64,000 bases of DNA from Carnegiea gigantea (Eukaryota > Streptophyta > Magnoliopsida > Caryophyllales > Cactaceae): NCBI GenBank assembly GCA_029747015.1, contig JAKOGI010000007.1, positions 1,384,001 to 1,448,000 on the forward strand, written 5' to 3'. The position numbers and the translations under genes were made by a program. Below are positions 13,890-25,269 of the stretch, one piece after another. Under the pieces are notes generated by a model. The model had not been told where the DNA came from and did not search any database. It saw only the letters and a program-made list of their open reading frames with translations. Each line of letters begins with the position of its first letter. Positions within the stretch are counted from its first letter, which is position 1.

Positions 13890-13945
13890 AAATGACCGTG
13901 TCCCTTCTCAGCATTCGACCTCTCTATTTATAGAGGGGATGACAG
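13890..13945 (-). promoter_or_regulatory. TATA box region of caulimovirid fragment 1
   Basis: On the minus strand the bases near 13938-13920 read CCCTCTATAAATAGAGAGG, a strong plant TATA box inside a small palindrome. It lies after the last viral frame, as expected for a pararetroviral genomic promoter. A minus-strand AATAAA-like signal lies about 170 bp further on (near 13760), consistent with a terminally redundant viral transcript. Fragment 2 has the same box. Confidence 0.65.
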
Positions 13946-14219
13946 TACGTAGGATGCACTGCTGGCTACAGTACACATTTATTTTATACATGGCTACAGT
14001 GACGTTCACATGACTACAGTACAGACTTATTTTACAGACCAGACACTTGTCAAAATAGTACAATAATTGAGCAACCACTTTTTAGAGTTTTTAATACTGA
14101 TAAGACTAGTCATCATTATTGAGATTCTGCATGCTTTCTTCTCCAATTATATCTTTCAGACCATTATTATCTAGACAATCACCAAAATCTTCATTAATTT
14201 ACTTAAGATGCTCTGGATC

Positions 14220-15198
14220 TCATCCTTCAAATAATTCAAGGAGATATTTTTTTTCCTTTTCAGATAAGAATTTTTCAACTCCAACATCAAAGAGATAATC
14301 ATAGATATCTTCTGAAACTGCTTCCTCCACTTTCATGTATTTATCAAACTCCTTGTCATAGGCGAAAGTAGTGTTTCCACAATGCATTAATATTTTTCCT
14401 CGTTCAATTAACGCCCAACATTGATGATAAATGTTAAAAAATCCAACGGCTCTTGATAAAGTAGGATCAATAACTAGATGTACCGAGTCTTCTTGAACCC
14501 AATTTTGTCGTTGATCATTAAGATCGTTGCAATCAACAATTTGGACAAGATAATGGGCTGGTTTGGCTTTTCTATTTTCATATTCAATTAGAGCGCTATA
14601 GACCTCTAAAGTTAAACTTCTGCGAATTGGAATTTTTGTTGGTCCCTCAGAAGATGTAAAAATCCAATAGATCCTTTTGAACATGTATTGCTGAAATTTA
14701 GTTAAGGTTGAGAAAAATAGGAAGTTTGGATCAGGGATTTCTGTGAAGAAAAGTATCATCCCGTATTTTCAGGCTTTAAAAACAGAATCATTTGGAGATA
14801 ATGAATTTGCTGGTAAACCAATACCACCAACTTCAGATTTATCGAAAAAATAGATCGTTGTACTCCAAGACTCCCAAATATCATAGGAACAATGATGATA
14901 AAAATCGATGCAGGCTGCATACCACTCATTGAACCATTTTTCTTGAATATGAGAACTAATTTTTTTCTTAGATATCATAAGGACACTGAAAGTAACTCAT
15001 TTGCAACTCTAGAAGGGAAAATCTTTGGGCTATTAGGTAGGCAGTAGATAGTAGACCAAAGCGTGATCTACTTTTTGTATGAAATTCTAGGTTATTGATA
15101 AGGACTTTACTAGAAGGCGTAACCCGTTCTAGTAGAAGTGACATTTCATTAAGGATTTCCTCCTTTTCTGGTAGGAGGTCGGCTTTGATGATCATCAT
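14220..15198 (-). pseudogene. Unknown caulimovirid-associated frame after RNase H (copy 1)
   Basis: Three adjoining open stretches (15198-14968, 14978-14769, 14759-14220) form one protein-like region broken by stops and shifts. It directly follows the RNase H region on the same strand. I see no domain I can name: the C-terminal part (179 residues) is mixed charged and aromatic, with a Cys-Trp-Ala-Leu stretch and an acidic end, without membrane segments or a zinc knuckle. The same protein appears in fragment 2 (18785-18048) with clear residue conservation, so it was a genuine viral gene. It could be an extra gene like those described after the polymerase in some endogenous caulimovirids. Function not assigned. 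Confidence 0.7.
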
Positions 15199-15199
15199 T

Positions 15200-15700
15200 G
15201 GTGAGTTCTTGCGCTAGACTGTCTGCAAGAGAGTTCTCCGATCCCTGTATATGTTCAATAGAGAAGGAAAACTAGTTAAGCCATAATTGTCAACGCAGGA
15301 GTCGCCCTTGCGCTTGCATATTTGATAAATTCTTTTTCACAAAACCAAGTATTCTTTTATAATCAGTTCGAATAAGAAAAAGTTTTGGGGCTAAAAAGAT
15401 TATGAACTTTTCAATCCCCCTTATGACTGCAAAAATTTCTTTTAGGATAGTTGCATTTTGCCTTATTAAAACTTCCACTGTAATACTTGCAGAGTTTTTC
15501 TCCTTCTTTGATTTTGAGTACAGCACTCTAGTGCTCATTGCTGGCATCTGTCTCAAGAATTAAATCATCTCCTTCATTAGGTAAATTAAGGACAGGAAGA
15601 TTTTTACATATCTTTTTGAAATTTTGAACAATTTTTGAATCATTAGGGGTACATGTCCAATTTACTTCTTTCTTAAGCTTCTGCTCGATTGCTTTCTCAA
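15200..15700 (-). pseudogene. Caulimovirid RNase H fragment, several frame breaks
   Basis: Weak but continuous similarity to the thumb and RNase H part of caulimovirid polymerases is seen across changing frames. The stretch FLIRTDYKRILGFVKK (in 15290-15556) fits the RNase H segment that carries a late catalytic aspartate (RTD). Stops and shifts lie on both sides, so no functional enzyme is encoded. Confidence 0.65.
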
Positions 15701-15852
15701 TTTAGCTAAATCTTTAATGAAGTCTAAAGTATAGGTAAAGTATCTAAGAAACCTTTCTAACTGTTTCCTATCTTCAATCTTTTTAGGAAAATTTTCTATC
15801 TTTTCCAGAATATGCTTTTGTAGGATGATTTGTCCAACTTTTATTTCTACAC

Positions 15853-16149
15853 CTAAAAATTCAATTTCTTGTTCAGCATAGTTGCACTTGTTCTTGCCAA
15901 GTATGATACATGATCAATGCATCTTTGAGTGACAGCTAAGACATCATTTTTGTGCTGTTCTATAGTTTTGGAAAAGACAAGGATATCATCAATGTAAACT
16001 AAGCAACAGTGATTAAGATCTTTAAAGATGTTATTCATTCTTCTTTGAAATATTTGGGGTGCATTTTTAAGACCAAACGGCATTACTATCCATTCGTAAT
16101 GTCCTTGAGGGGCATTGAAAGCAGTTAAGGGAATGCTTTCTTCATCCAT
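15853..16149 (-). pseudogene. Caulimovirid reverse transcriptase fragment
   Basis: The frame carries MPFGLKNAPQIFQRRMN followed by the catalytic-box sequence YIDDILVFS, the pattern of caulimovirid and Ty3-type reverse transcriptases. The aspartate pair of the active site is kept. The upstream part of the polymerase is missing: similarity stops at about 16150, where unrelated DNA begins. Downstream, the frame is lost within about 300 bp. Confidence 0.85.
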
Positions 16150-17207
16150 TTTTATTTGTCAATATAGTACGTGAGATGATGTATGTTGATACTGACGTAA
16201 GAGACACTACAAAATCGTACATCGGATATCATTACTTTATTGTTTTCAAAAAATATGAGAACAAAAATGGTTAGTAGTCTTTTTCGCATGAGTCCTGCCT
16301 AAATTGAAATGAAATTCCATGACAAAAGTAGTGGATATCATTAGTGCTCTAAATCATAGAGTCGGACGTTTTAGTTGAACTGAAAGTAACATTGCATGGC
16401 ACTCTCGATCATCGATAACATTACTAGAAAGGAGTGATACATGTTGTAGAAGACAAGAAGAAGAGGGAGGGAAACAAACAAGGGCACCATATATGTGTTA
16501 TAGTAAAGGGCATTGAGCTGTTTGAAAACTACCCTTGTGTAGTCTTTAGTCTTCTTCACCTCGTCTCTGTTTAATGCACTAGAAGATGGGAAAGCAATGT
16601 CTTTTTCTGGGTCAATTTGCTCAGTTGTCCTGCTGCTCCTATAATACTAGCTCATTTATCCACAATATTCTTAGGTTTGGATTGTTTATTCGAGTCTTTA
16701 TCACTAATAACATACAGTTGGCTGGCGCTTATTAGTAACATCCAAGATATATGTAGCTTTCCTTCTCAAAAGAACCAATCAATGTTTAGAAAATTTTACT
16801 TTGATGGAATCAGAGACTCAAATCCACACAAATCCAGAATTTTAACTCCTTGATTTGAGAATGTTTTGGGATATATACCTAGTGGGTTTGAGCATAATTG
16901 TGCCAATGTCTGTCTCTGGATTTGATGGAAGTCTCATTGCGTAACAAAAGAACCAACATAACTGTCATTAAGAATAGGGAAACAATCAATGAAGATTAAT
17001 AGTAACTAATAAAATCAATCACATTTGCCCCCCTCGACCTTTTTCAAAATGATTTTTTCAACCCTCACCTTTTGATAATAATTTTTACCCCTCTTCACCT
17101 TTCCCTTCATAACAAAAACTATTAGAAATTGCAAGAGAAGTCCTTGGATTGGGTAAACTTATGCAAATAGGTTCTTTTTAAGGAATTTGTTAGATTAAGC
17201 TTCTTAT
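16150..17207. other. AT-rich spacer between the two caulimovirid fragments
   Basis: About 1 kb with no recognisable viral or host coding sequence. The open stretches here have no family signature. It may be host DNA that separated two viral insertions, or rearranged DNA at their junction. Confidence 0.4.
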
Positions 17208-18728
17208 AAAGACTTTACTGGTACTAGTTATCACAATCTACTACTTATATCTTATATATTATACTTTCTGTGGTTATAGGCCCACCATACTTAGCAAAAA
17301 TAATTAAAACTTAATTAAAGAGTTTTGACCGTTACCTGGACTTAGTCGGCGCTGGATCCTGGCGTTCTTCTAGCTTCCAGTTTATAGAGATTGCTAATCT
17401 CAACCCCACTTAGATCAGGCATAGCACAGATCTGTTTCATTTCCTACCTCAGACCATAGTCACTAATCAAGTTTTATATTTTGAAGGATAGTGAGACTTT
17501 AATCAAGAAATTATAATATTTAATACATAAGGCTCGATTGAATAACGTTCCCTACTTGAAAACTTCTTTTATTAAAAGCTTGAAAATGGTTATATTATAG
17601 TGGAATGCTTTGAAGAGAAACTCAAGGTAAGATTATTAGAGATGCTTGTTCATAGAGAAATGGAGAATCCCAACTCCTCTTTTGCTCAAGAATACTCAAA
17701 TGACCGTATCCTTCTCAACTCTCGACCTCTCTATTTATAGAGGGGATGTGGTACATAGGATGCCCTAAAGGCTACAGTACATAAAGATTTTTCACATGGC
17801 TACAATAGTCTACAGTACACTGTCGGCTACAGTACACACTTTATTTTACAGACAAGACACTTGTCAAGATAGTACAGTAATAGGACAGCTTTTTCAGAAA
17901 ATTTAATGATAACAAGATTAGTCATCATTATTGAGATTCTGCATGCCTTCATCTCCAATTATATCTTCCAGACCATCATTATCTGGATATTCATCAAAAT
18001 CTTCATTAATTTGGTTAAGATGCTCTGGATCATATTTTTCAAACAACTCAAGGAGATATTTCTTTTGATTCTGCTCCATTCACTTTCATGTAATCATTGA
18101 ATTCGTTACTATAGGCAAAAGTAGTGTTTCCGCAATGCATTAGTGTTTTTCCTTTTTCAATCAATGCCCAACATTTATGGTAAATGTTGAAAAACCCAAT
18201 AGCCCTTGCTAATGCAGGATCAGTAACTATATGTACCGAGTCTCCATGAATCCAATTTTGTCGTTGATCATTGGGATCATCGCAATCAACAATTTTGGAC
18301 AAGATAATGGGCTGGTTTGGCTTTTCATGTTCATATTCAATTAAGGCGCTGTAAATCTCCATAGTTAGGTATCTGCGAACTGAAATTTTTGTTGGTCCCT
18401 CAGGAGATTTAAGAATCCACTAGAACCTGTTGAACATATATTGTTGTAACTTAGTTAAGGTTGAGAAAAATAGGAAATTAGGATCTGGGACTTCTGAGAA
18501 GTAAAGAACCATTCCATATTTCCAGGCTTTGAAGACAGGATCTCGTGGAGATAATGAATTGGCTGGGAAACAAATACCACCGACTCCAGATTTGTCGGGA
18601 AAATAGATCGTCGTACTCGAAGACTCCCAGATATCATAGGAATAGTGATGATAAAAGTCAACGCAGGCTGCGTACCATTCTTTGAACCATTTCTCTTGGA
18701 TATGAGAACTTATTTTTTCTTGGATATG
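17208..18728 (-). mobile_element. Endogenous caulimovirid fragment 2, fused to the inverted-repeat arm
   Basis: Starts with the same bases as fragment 1 (CTTCTTATAAAGACTT at 17208, matching 13388 closely) and runs parallel through the leader, the TATA box (near 17730) and the downstream unknown frame. It lacks reverse transcriptase and RNase H. Its upper end meets LMBD2 intron-7 sequence at about 18728, so a viral-host junction forms the inner edge of the right arm. It is clearly diverged from fragment 1 by substitutions and indels. Confidence 0.85.
17715..17760 (-). promoter_or_regulatory. TATA box region of caulimovirid fragment 2
   Basis: The minus strand reads CCCCTCTATAAATAGAGAGG near 17747-17728, the same box and small palindrome as in fragment 1. 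It could still start transcripts running toward lower coordinates, through the spacer and toward the LMBD2 3' end on the opposite strand. Activity cannot be judged from sequence. Confidence 0.6.
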
Positions 18729-18785
18729 AGACCAGGTACATTCAATGCCCTTCAAATAATTTTGTACGATGAATGCCAGTGACAT
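18048..18785 (-). pseudogene. Unknown caulimovirid-associated frame (copy 2)
   Basis: Two open stretches (18785-18420 and 18362-18048) correspond to the second and third parts of the frame at 15198-14220. Shared landmarks include EKWF.EWYAAC near the start and NIYH.CWALIE.GK near the end. It is broken by a stop between the two parts and a shortened C-terminus. The first residues of the 18785 frame (to about 18728) come from LMBD2 intron sequence, an accidental fusion. Confidence 0.7.
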
Positions 18786-21700
18786 ATATTGCTGACCTTC
18801 TCATTTGATAATGGGATCCAATTGTCCACTCCAACATAATGGACAATCAAAAAGAAGAAGCTATTTTTTTGGGGGGCGGGGGCACCTGAGCTAGTTGGCA
18901 ATGCTAGATCACATAAAAATTGAAAAATTGATGACATGCAGAAATTAGATAATCACTTAGTTTACATGAAGAGATCATAACCCAACTATTGTTACGCATG
19001 TTATCAATGACATCCATGCAAGGCCTTAAGGGATCACGCTTGGACATTTGGTTGGATGTCGCTTGTGCAACCTAATAGAAACTATCATCAGTGAAACAAC
19101 TGATTGAGGAGACAACAAGTCCATCAGCAATTCAGAATTCATAATCATGAATGATATCACATAAAAGTAAGGCAAGGGCACTGGACCAGTGAAAATTACA
19201 AAGCAAAATGATAACTTGAGGGTTGTAATTGTAACGGATAACCATGTCATTTTTTCACTTAACATATAGATAACAAACACCATGAAAACATCCAAATATT
19301 AGGCATTCTCAGTTACAAGCACCGGTTTCTGATTTCCTTCAGATGAAAAGAAAGCAGAGCAAAGTAAAAACACATGACAAATACCCAAACTTATGATTGG
19401 ACAAATACATTGCACATACCCAATTTCTCAGTTTCATTCAGCATTAGTCAGTCTAATCTATACCAAAACTGAAGGTTCATCTGCATTTTGTCATCCCCCC
19501 CCCCCCCCCCCCAAAAAAAAAAGGAAAAAGAAAAGAACAAATCATCACTTTAACTCCTCTAGAGCACATTCGCTCAGTGGATGACTCGTGTACAGTCACA
19601 TAAGCCATCTAAAGCTGTCCTCAAAGCTCTAGGAGAACCATACCAGATTTATGGCAAGTTTTGATAAAGGGAAATACTAATACCAGAACAGTTTCAAAGT
19701 CTCTTCTTCCCAGAAACCCAGAGCTCCGGGGTTTGGGCAGAACCATAGCCCAATGTCAAAGGAGTACCTAGGTGGCCAAAATGGAAACAAAAATCAACTC
19801 CCACAGTTCACAGGAGTACCCCAAAGCCAAAAGATCACAGCAAAAAAAAAGCACTAAAATGGATATTAATAGATGCACAACCAATATGATATACCCCACT
19901 CGTGATAAAAGAAATTGAAATCATAGGTTACATAGCACACAACAGAAGAAAAATCTCTTCAATTAGCATGGTAGTTCACACGACGTTAAGTTTTGCGTAC
20001 TAACCAATGCTCTGGTACTTACCACAATTGCATTTGAGAAGTTTTGGTGAGCATCATCCAGCTTCATAACCATGCCAGCGATCTTATGAGACAATGCTTT
20101 CTGCCTAAAGGTCCAATCTGCCTTCTTCCAGAGGCTCCGTGGAATTTCACTCAAACCAAAACCAAGTAAGAAAGCTCCTGTAACAAGTCCAAAAGTATTT
20201 GAGCAGGCCATCGCAAAACCAAGGGCACCTCCACGCCTGGATTACCCAAAAAGAAGGATTGGGTATTGATCAGATGTCAAGAAGAAGGGCACATCATGTA
20301 ATCACGTTGGCTAATAACATCAAGTAAGATGAGAAGCAAGAAGAAAGCAACGTATTGACAAGATGAATAGGGAATTTACAGGAGCGCATGGTGACAGGGA
20401 GTGCAAGTCCAATAAGGCCAATGGTTCCAGCAATTAGATAAAAGACCAGGTTTCGATGTACACTAGTCTTCACTCTCTCTGTCACTGTGAAGTCTCCAGC
20501 ATCTTCATAACCCTGAAGAAGGGGGACCACAGCCCTGCGTAGAAAAATCACATAATCCAAAGATATAAGGCTATCTCATCAGTCATCACTGAGCTCTGAA
20601 ATTCTTGAAACACATATCTGGAGCAATCGCTTGCCCCTCACTTATCAGCAAGTCAACCCATGGACACATCATAAGTTTATAAAATTGGACAAACAATATA
20701 TCATGTTTGACAGAAACCCAGTTCAGACAGGCAAGTCTAGGACCAGAGAAGACATACCAAGTTAACAGAAATGTGCTCCCATATGACCAGCTCCAAAAGA
20801 AAGAAATCACCCAGTTCTGGCGATTCACTATTGTCTGCAAGACCAATATCAAGACCTCTTAACACTCTGAGTTGACATGCAAGGAACCGAAGTTGAGAAT
20901 CAGAATTTGCATTCTTGGCTCTAAATACATTTCCACTCTAAACATGGATTGATTATTGAAACAACTCATCTTTTGTTGTAATTTGATTTTTCTTTCCTTT
21001 TTATGCCCCTTACCCTTTATGTTCCCAACATATTTTCCTTAGATAACAAAGTGTTTCACACTTTCACTGCATTGATCGCAGTCCAAATCCAAATCCAAAT
21101 TTGAATCCAAATCCATGACTTATATATGCAAATCATGATAACAAATCCAAATTTGAATCCAAATCCATGACTTATTTTCCAGCCAAGACATGGCATTGCA
21201 TTCATCAAGGTACTAAATGAACTTTAAGCTATTCATGTCAGCAGAAATAACGAATAAACAGGTGTGCATTTCCGAAAAGCAGTGCAATTGTTCTGTTATA
21301 TATATATCCTATCAAGTCTTACCAAAAGGGCTTAACCCCTAGCCTGGCAAGTGGCACATTAGTGGCATCCTTAACTCCGTAATCCCCTAGTAGGTCTTAT
21401 ATAAGACAGTCTCACCTAACATTTATTCCAAAACGGACAACTTTATGACAACCTTTATTTGATAATAAAAGTGAAAATAGCCAATAATTGATTTAGGACC
21501 CCATGCATTACCAGTCACCTTTGAATTAGGAGGTCACACGAGTAAAGTTATTAGTCACATTAAATTAAAACCTTCAAAAAATTTGTTTATCTCATGGTAC
21601 CTCTTATGTGATAGAAAAATATGCCCAATAAGATTGCAAAAACCCTAACTCACCGATGCAGGGATAAATTTTTTTTTAAAAAAAAAGTGGGGAAATGAAT

Positions 21701-24022
21701 GAATGAATATTGAATAGAATACCGTCCAAATATCCGCAGGGACGATGAAGATTATAGAGAGAGAACAAAAGCAGGCGTATCCGACGGTGAAGAAGACATA
21801 AAGACGAACGTGTGGACCTGCGAAGTATTTCAGGGTGGTCACCACCATCCCCAATGTCATCGGCAACGATATCAGATAGAAAACCCCCATCCTGAATTTC
21901 GAATCTCTCTCTCTCTCCCCTTTTAATTTTTCGATCAGAACTTTAATTATCTGGTGGAAAAAAAAACAAATTGTAAACTTGAAACTCCAGAAATTGTCAC
22001 ATACGCTTCCGTTCTTTCTTCTTCTCCTCCTACTACCTTCTTCCTTCTCTCTCTCTCTCTCTCTCTCTCTGTAATCCCTCCAAATTTCAGTTTCTTTTTC
22101 TTTTTTTCTTTTTTCTTTTTCCTGTTTTTAGCGCGCTGCGAATTCGAGTAAGGGGCCCATTACACGGGCCCCGTAGGCCTTGCCACGTTGTCAGATGGGT
22201 CTCCACTTCGTGGGCATTTTTGTCGGGATAAATACGAAGTCCAATGCCGGGTTACTTCAGCTGGACCAACTCCAATTTAGGTCAAGCGTAGTTTGGGCCG
22301 GACTCCCAATTTGATCTGGGAGATTGGAGTCATTTTTTAATCATAGTTTTGTAAATCTTTGTATTGGACTGTGATATTCTATGGAAGACTGGCTTTTTCA
22401 TTGGGTAAGTAATTAGTGTACAGCAGTGGCTAACCATTGTGCAGTGGGTCACTTAGTCCAATGGGTGAAAATTTTTAAAAGTTGTTGTCATATGTTTGGA
22501 TCAATCGATTTGAAAAACTGTGAGCCTTTCTTTGCAACCCAAATAACACTAAAATCCATACAATAATTAGTATCCAAGGCATAAATATCTAGCTCTTCCT
22601 CAGCCTAAATGGAGCAAACGCCAAACAGATGAGGGCAAAGAGGAAAAAAACAGGGTTAGTACCCAAGGCCTAAACAAAAGATTTGGTTGCCAACTTGCCA
22701 TTACTGTGACAAATCTCCTTTCATTGTTTCTTTTTGATAACCAACTATTACTAGGTAGCTTTATATAGAATTTAGTAGGTATACCGTGCAAATTATGTTA
22801 TACTCTCAAATATATGGGTCTTATTTCAAAAGAATACGTGATCTGTTTATTGTTTCTCAATTTTTACAGCTCCTCATCCCTCACCCCCCCCCAAAAAAAA
22901 ATATCGTATGCGCTAGGGGGCAAAAAAATCTAATACACACGCCTAGTACAAAGATAATGAATCAAAGAGCTAGCGGCAGACGGTCACTCAATAGGAGGGG
23001 CTTGGCATTCATTCATTTTGCATGAAACCAAACAGTTAGTTATGTGCGTGTGTTTAGGGGAGGCGACCTGCATTTACTCAAACCTGGAAAAAGCCATAAC
23101 ACAAGTGAACATCCAAAACATATGCATCTCATTCTCTCTCTCTTCTCTAAGCCAATGTCTGTTGATTACATAGCAAGATCATTCTAATTCTAATTCTAAT
23201 TCTAATGAACATGGCACATGGGGAAGGTTTTGCTTGCTCTTGTGAATAAGTGCCTGCATGTCTTGTTTGGGATCCCATCAAATCTTTTCAAAAGAGCAAT
23301 TAGTGACATTAAGTTCATGATCATTGAAGGTGAGTTGGAGACGATTGATCCTAGCTGGCTGTGTTTTAATTATCTTCTTAGTGATACTTTTTAACCATGA
23401 TCTTGACATATAATCATCAAGTTATTTGAACTTTGTTGGATACTTTTCTCCATAATAACAATCATCTAATTATTCTTGTTATGTTGTTGTCATAAATTAA
23501 AGAACATCGCATCTCTTGTCTGTAAATGGTATTGTCATCTTTTCAGTGATATTATTACAAATGTTGATTATTTAGCACTTTGGATTCTGTTATGTCATTA
23601 TCTGCGTTCTTCCACCTGAATGATTGAATTGAACTTAAACCCCATACTTAGAGCTATAAAAAAAAAAAACCGAGTGAGCTAAGCAAGCTCTCAGGTTTGA
23701 TCGACTCAGTCAAAGCTCAGTTCGACCCTAGTTTGATCATAATTTAACTTGGCTTGGTCGAGCTCGTTTAAATATTTCGGGTGGAATATAACCTGTGTTC
23801 CATGGTTATACATAAACTTTGTATTAATTTAGATGTCCACATAGTTCAATATATGTTAAAACATATGCTTGATAATTTTCATTTGAATAGGATATGCATT
23901 ATTTTAAAGTCAAAAATATTTCTATAATTTTCAAGTTGAATTACATAAAGATTTAAATTATAAAATAAAAAATATCAATTCAAAAATTTAGGGCTCAATT
24001 GCATCCCTACATACTACCCTAT
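18728..24022 (-). repeat. Right arm of the inverted duplication
   Basis: Reverse complement of 1-5105 plus about 7546-7815. At about 19000 it jumps from exon 5 directly to intron-7 sequence, so roughly 2.4 kb (5106-7545 of the other arm) is missing. The inner edge at 18728 is joined to caulimovirid DNA. The outer match reaches at least 24022, where the window's first base aligns. Confidence 0.93.
19001..21890 (-). pseudogene. Truncated inverted LMBD2 copy (exons 1-5)
   Basis: Exons matched to the intact gene: 21890-21723, 20834-20758, 20534-20380, 20236-20023, and 19071-19001 (71 of 87 bases of exon 5). Exon 3 is 155 bases instead of 159: four bases are lost just before the donor site, so the frame shifts, and exon 4 read in the new frame soon meets a stop. 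Exon 5 is cut and exons 6-14 are absent. Exons 1, 2 and 4 still encode almost the same residues as the parent. It runs toward the intact gene (convergent). It cannot give a full protein, but its promoter region is retained and could make RNA antisense to the parent. Confidence 0.92.
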
Positions 24023-24479
24023 AGAAGTCGATCTAACGATAAAAAACTGGAGGGTCACTGGAGCTTGAATCAGGGTTTATGACCCACAATTTGACTTTGT
24101 GGGAACATTAAATTAGCCATTTAGATAATTACAGAAGATACTTTCCACGTTAGTATATTATAATCTGCTTTACGTTTTATGATAAAGGCATGTATATAAA
24201 TCAAATTAGATCAAATTTTCAAACTGAAAAAAGGTGCCAAAGTCTTGCTGAAGGTTAAAAAGCTTAAAGGCAAAGCTACTGTAGATTTGTAGGATACCTT
24301 TAAGCTTTGTCTATATGAAGCTGTGCGTAATTCAAAAGTCCAAAGTAAGAACAGGAAATTGGTGGAATTTCTTCATGTTGATGAATACATTGACATTTGA
24401 TATTTGACATTTACCAAATTAGCAAACTCATTTAGCAGATGACATGAATTAGAAACCATAACAAATGTGTCAGTAATTA

Positions 24480-25265
24480 ATTTAATCGAAAATTTGCAAG
24501 AGATACTGCAAATAATCTGGGCCGTTACACATATTTATCATCCCCCAAGGAGTGCTGAGGGAGGTTGAGGCATTATGCAGGAATCACTTATTGGGGGAGG
24601 GGGGGATGAAACTTACAAAAAAGTTCCATATGTGGCCTGGGAGGATTTCTGCAAACCAAAAAAATATGGAGGCATAGGGCTTAAGCACATGGAGGCTTGG
24701 AATAAAGCAAGTATAGCAAAGCTAGTATGGGCAGTGGCCCTAAAGAAGGACACCCTCTGGGTCAAATGGGTGCATGAAAGGCACCTCAAAGCTAAACCAT
24801 GGTGGGATTACATACCATATCATGACACTAGCTGGTATTGGAAGAAAGTTTGCAAGACCAAGGAAGAGTTAAAATGGGGTTGCACGCCAAATCAGCAATG
24901 GCCAATGGGCCTGGGGGCAAACTGAGGAGGGGGGGTATACCATACAGAGTGGGTACCAATGGTATCTTAACAGTGGGAACAAATGCAAATGGGCTAAAAT
25001 AGTGTGGTCAAAGCTAAATGTGCCTAGACACATTCATCTTCTGGCTGATGCTACAGAACAAACTCCCTGTTGCCAGTAGACTCGCAGCATATCTGAATAT
25101 ATCTGCGGTTTGTCCACAATGCCTACGAGAGATAGAGACCCAGGGGCATATCTTCTTTGAATGCAGCAAAGCCAAGGTAGCATGTGCAGAGTTAGCACAT
25201 TGGATTGGGATTAAACTCGAAACTACCGAGGCTGAATGGCTGACTTGGCTAATTTGTGCATGTGT
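24480..25265 (+). pseudogene. LINE reverse transcriptase C-terminus and zf-RVT remnant
   Basis: Starting near 24500 the translation shows the usual plant LINE sequence after the polymerase core: KVPYVAWEDFCKPKKYGGIG and later AKLVWAV. About 25018-25269 has the zf-RVT pattern, CPQC followed by GHIFFEC. Frame changes near 24925 and 25040 show decay. The 5' part of the element is absent and no poly(A) tail or target duplication is evident. Confidence 0.8.
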
Positions 25266-25269
25266 TTAA

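Larger units (their letters stand above)
13388..16149 (-). mobile_element. Endogenous caulimovirid (pararetrovirus) fragment 1
   Basis: In minus-strand order this holds the end of a caulimovirid-type reverse transcriptase (about 16149-15700), an RNase H region (about 15600-15200), a separate downstream frame (about 15198-14220), and a noncoding stretch with a TATA box (about 14200-13388). The layout, with coding sequence followed by a TATA-bearing leader, fits family Caulimoviridae. Several stop codons and frame breaks interrupt the reverse transcriptase and RNase H, and everything upstream (movement protein, capsid, protease) is absent, so it is a dead relic. Genus is uncertain; a florendovirus-like relative is possible because a second frame follows RNase H. 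Confidence 0.85.
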
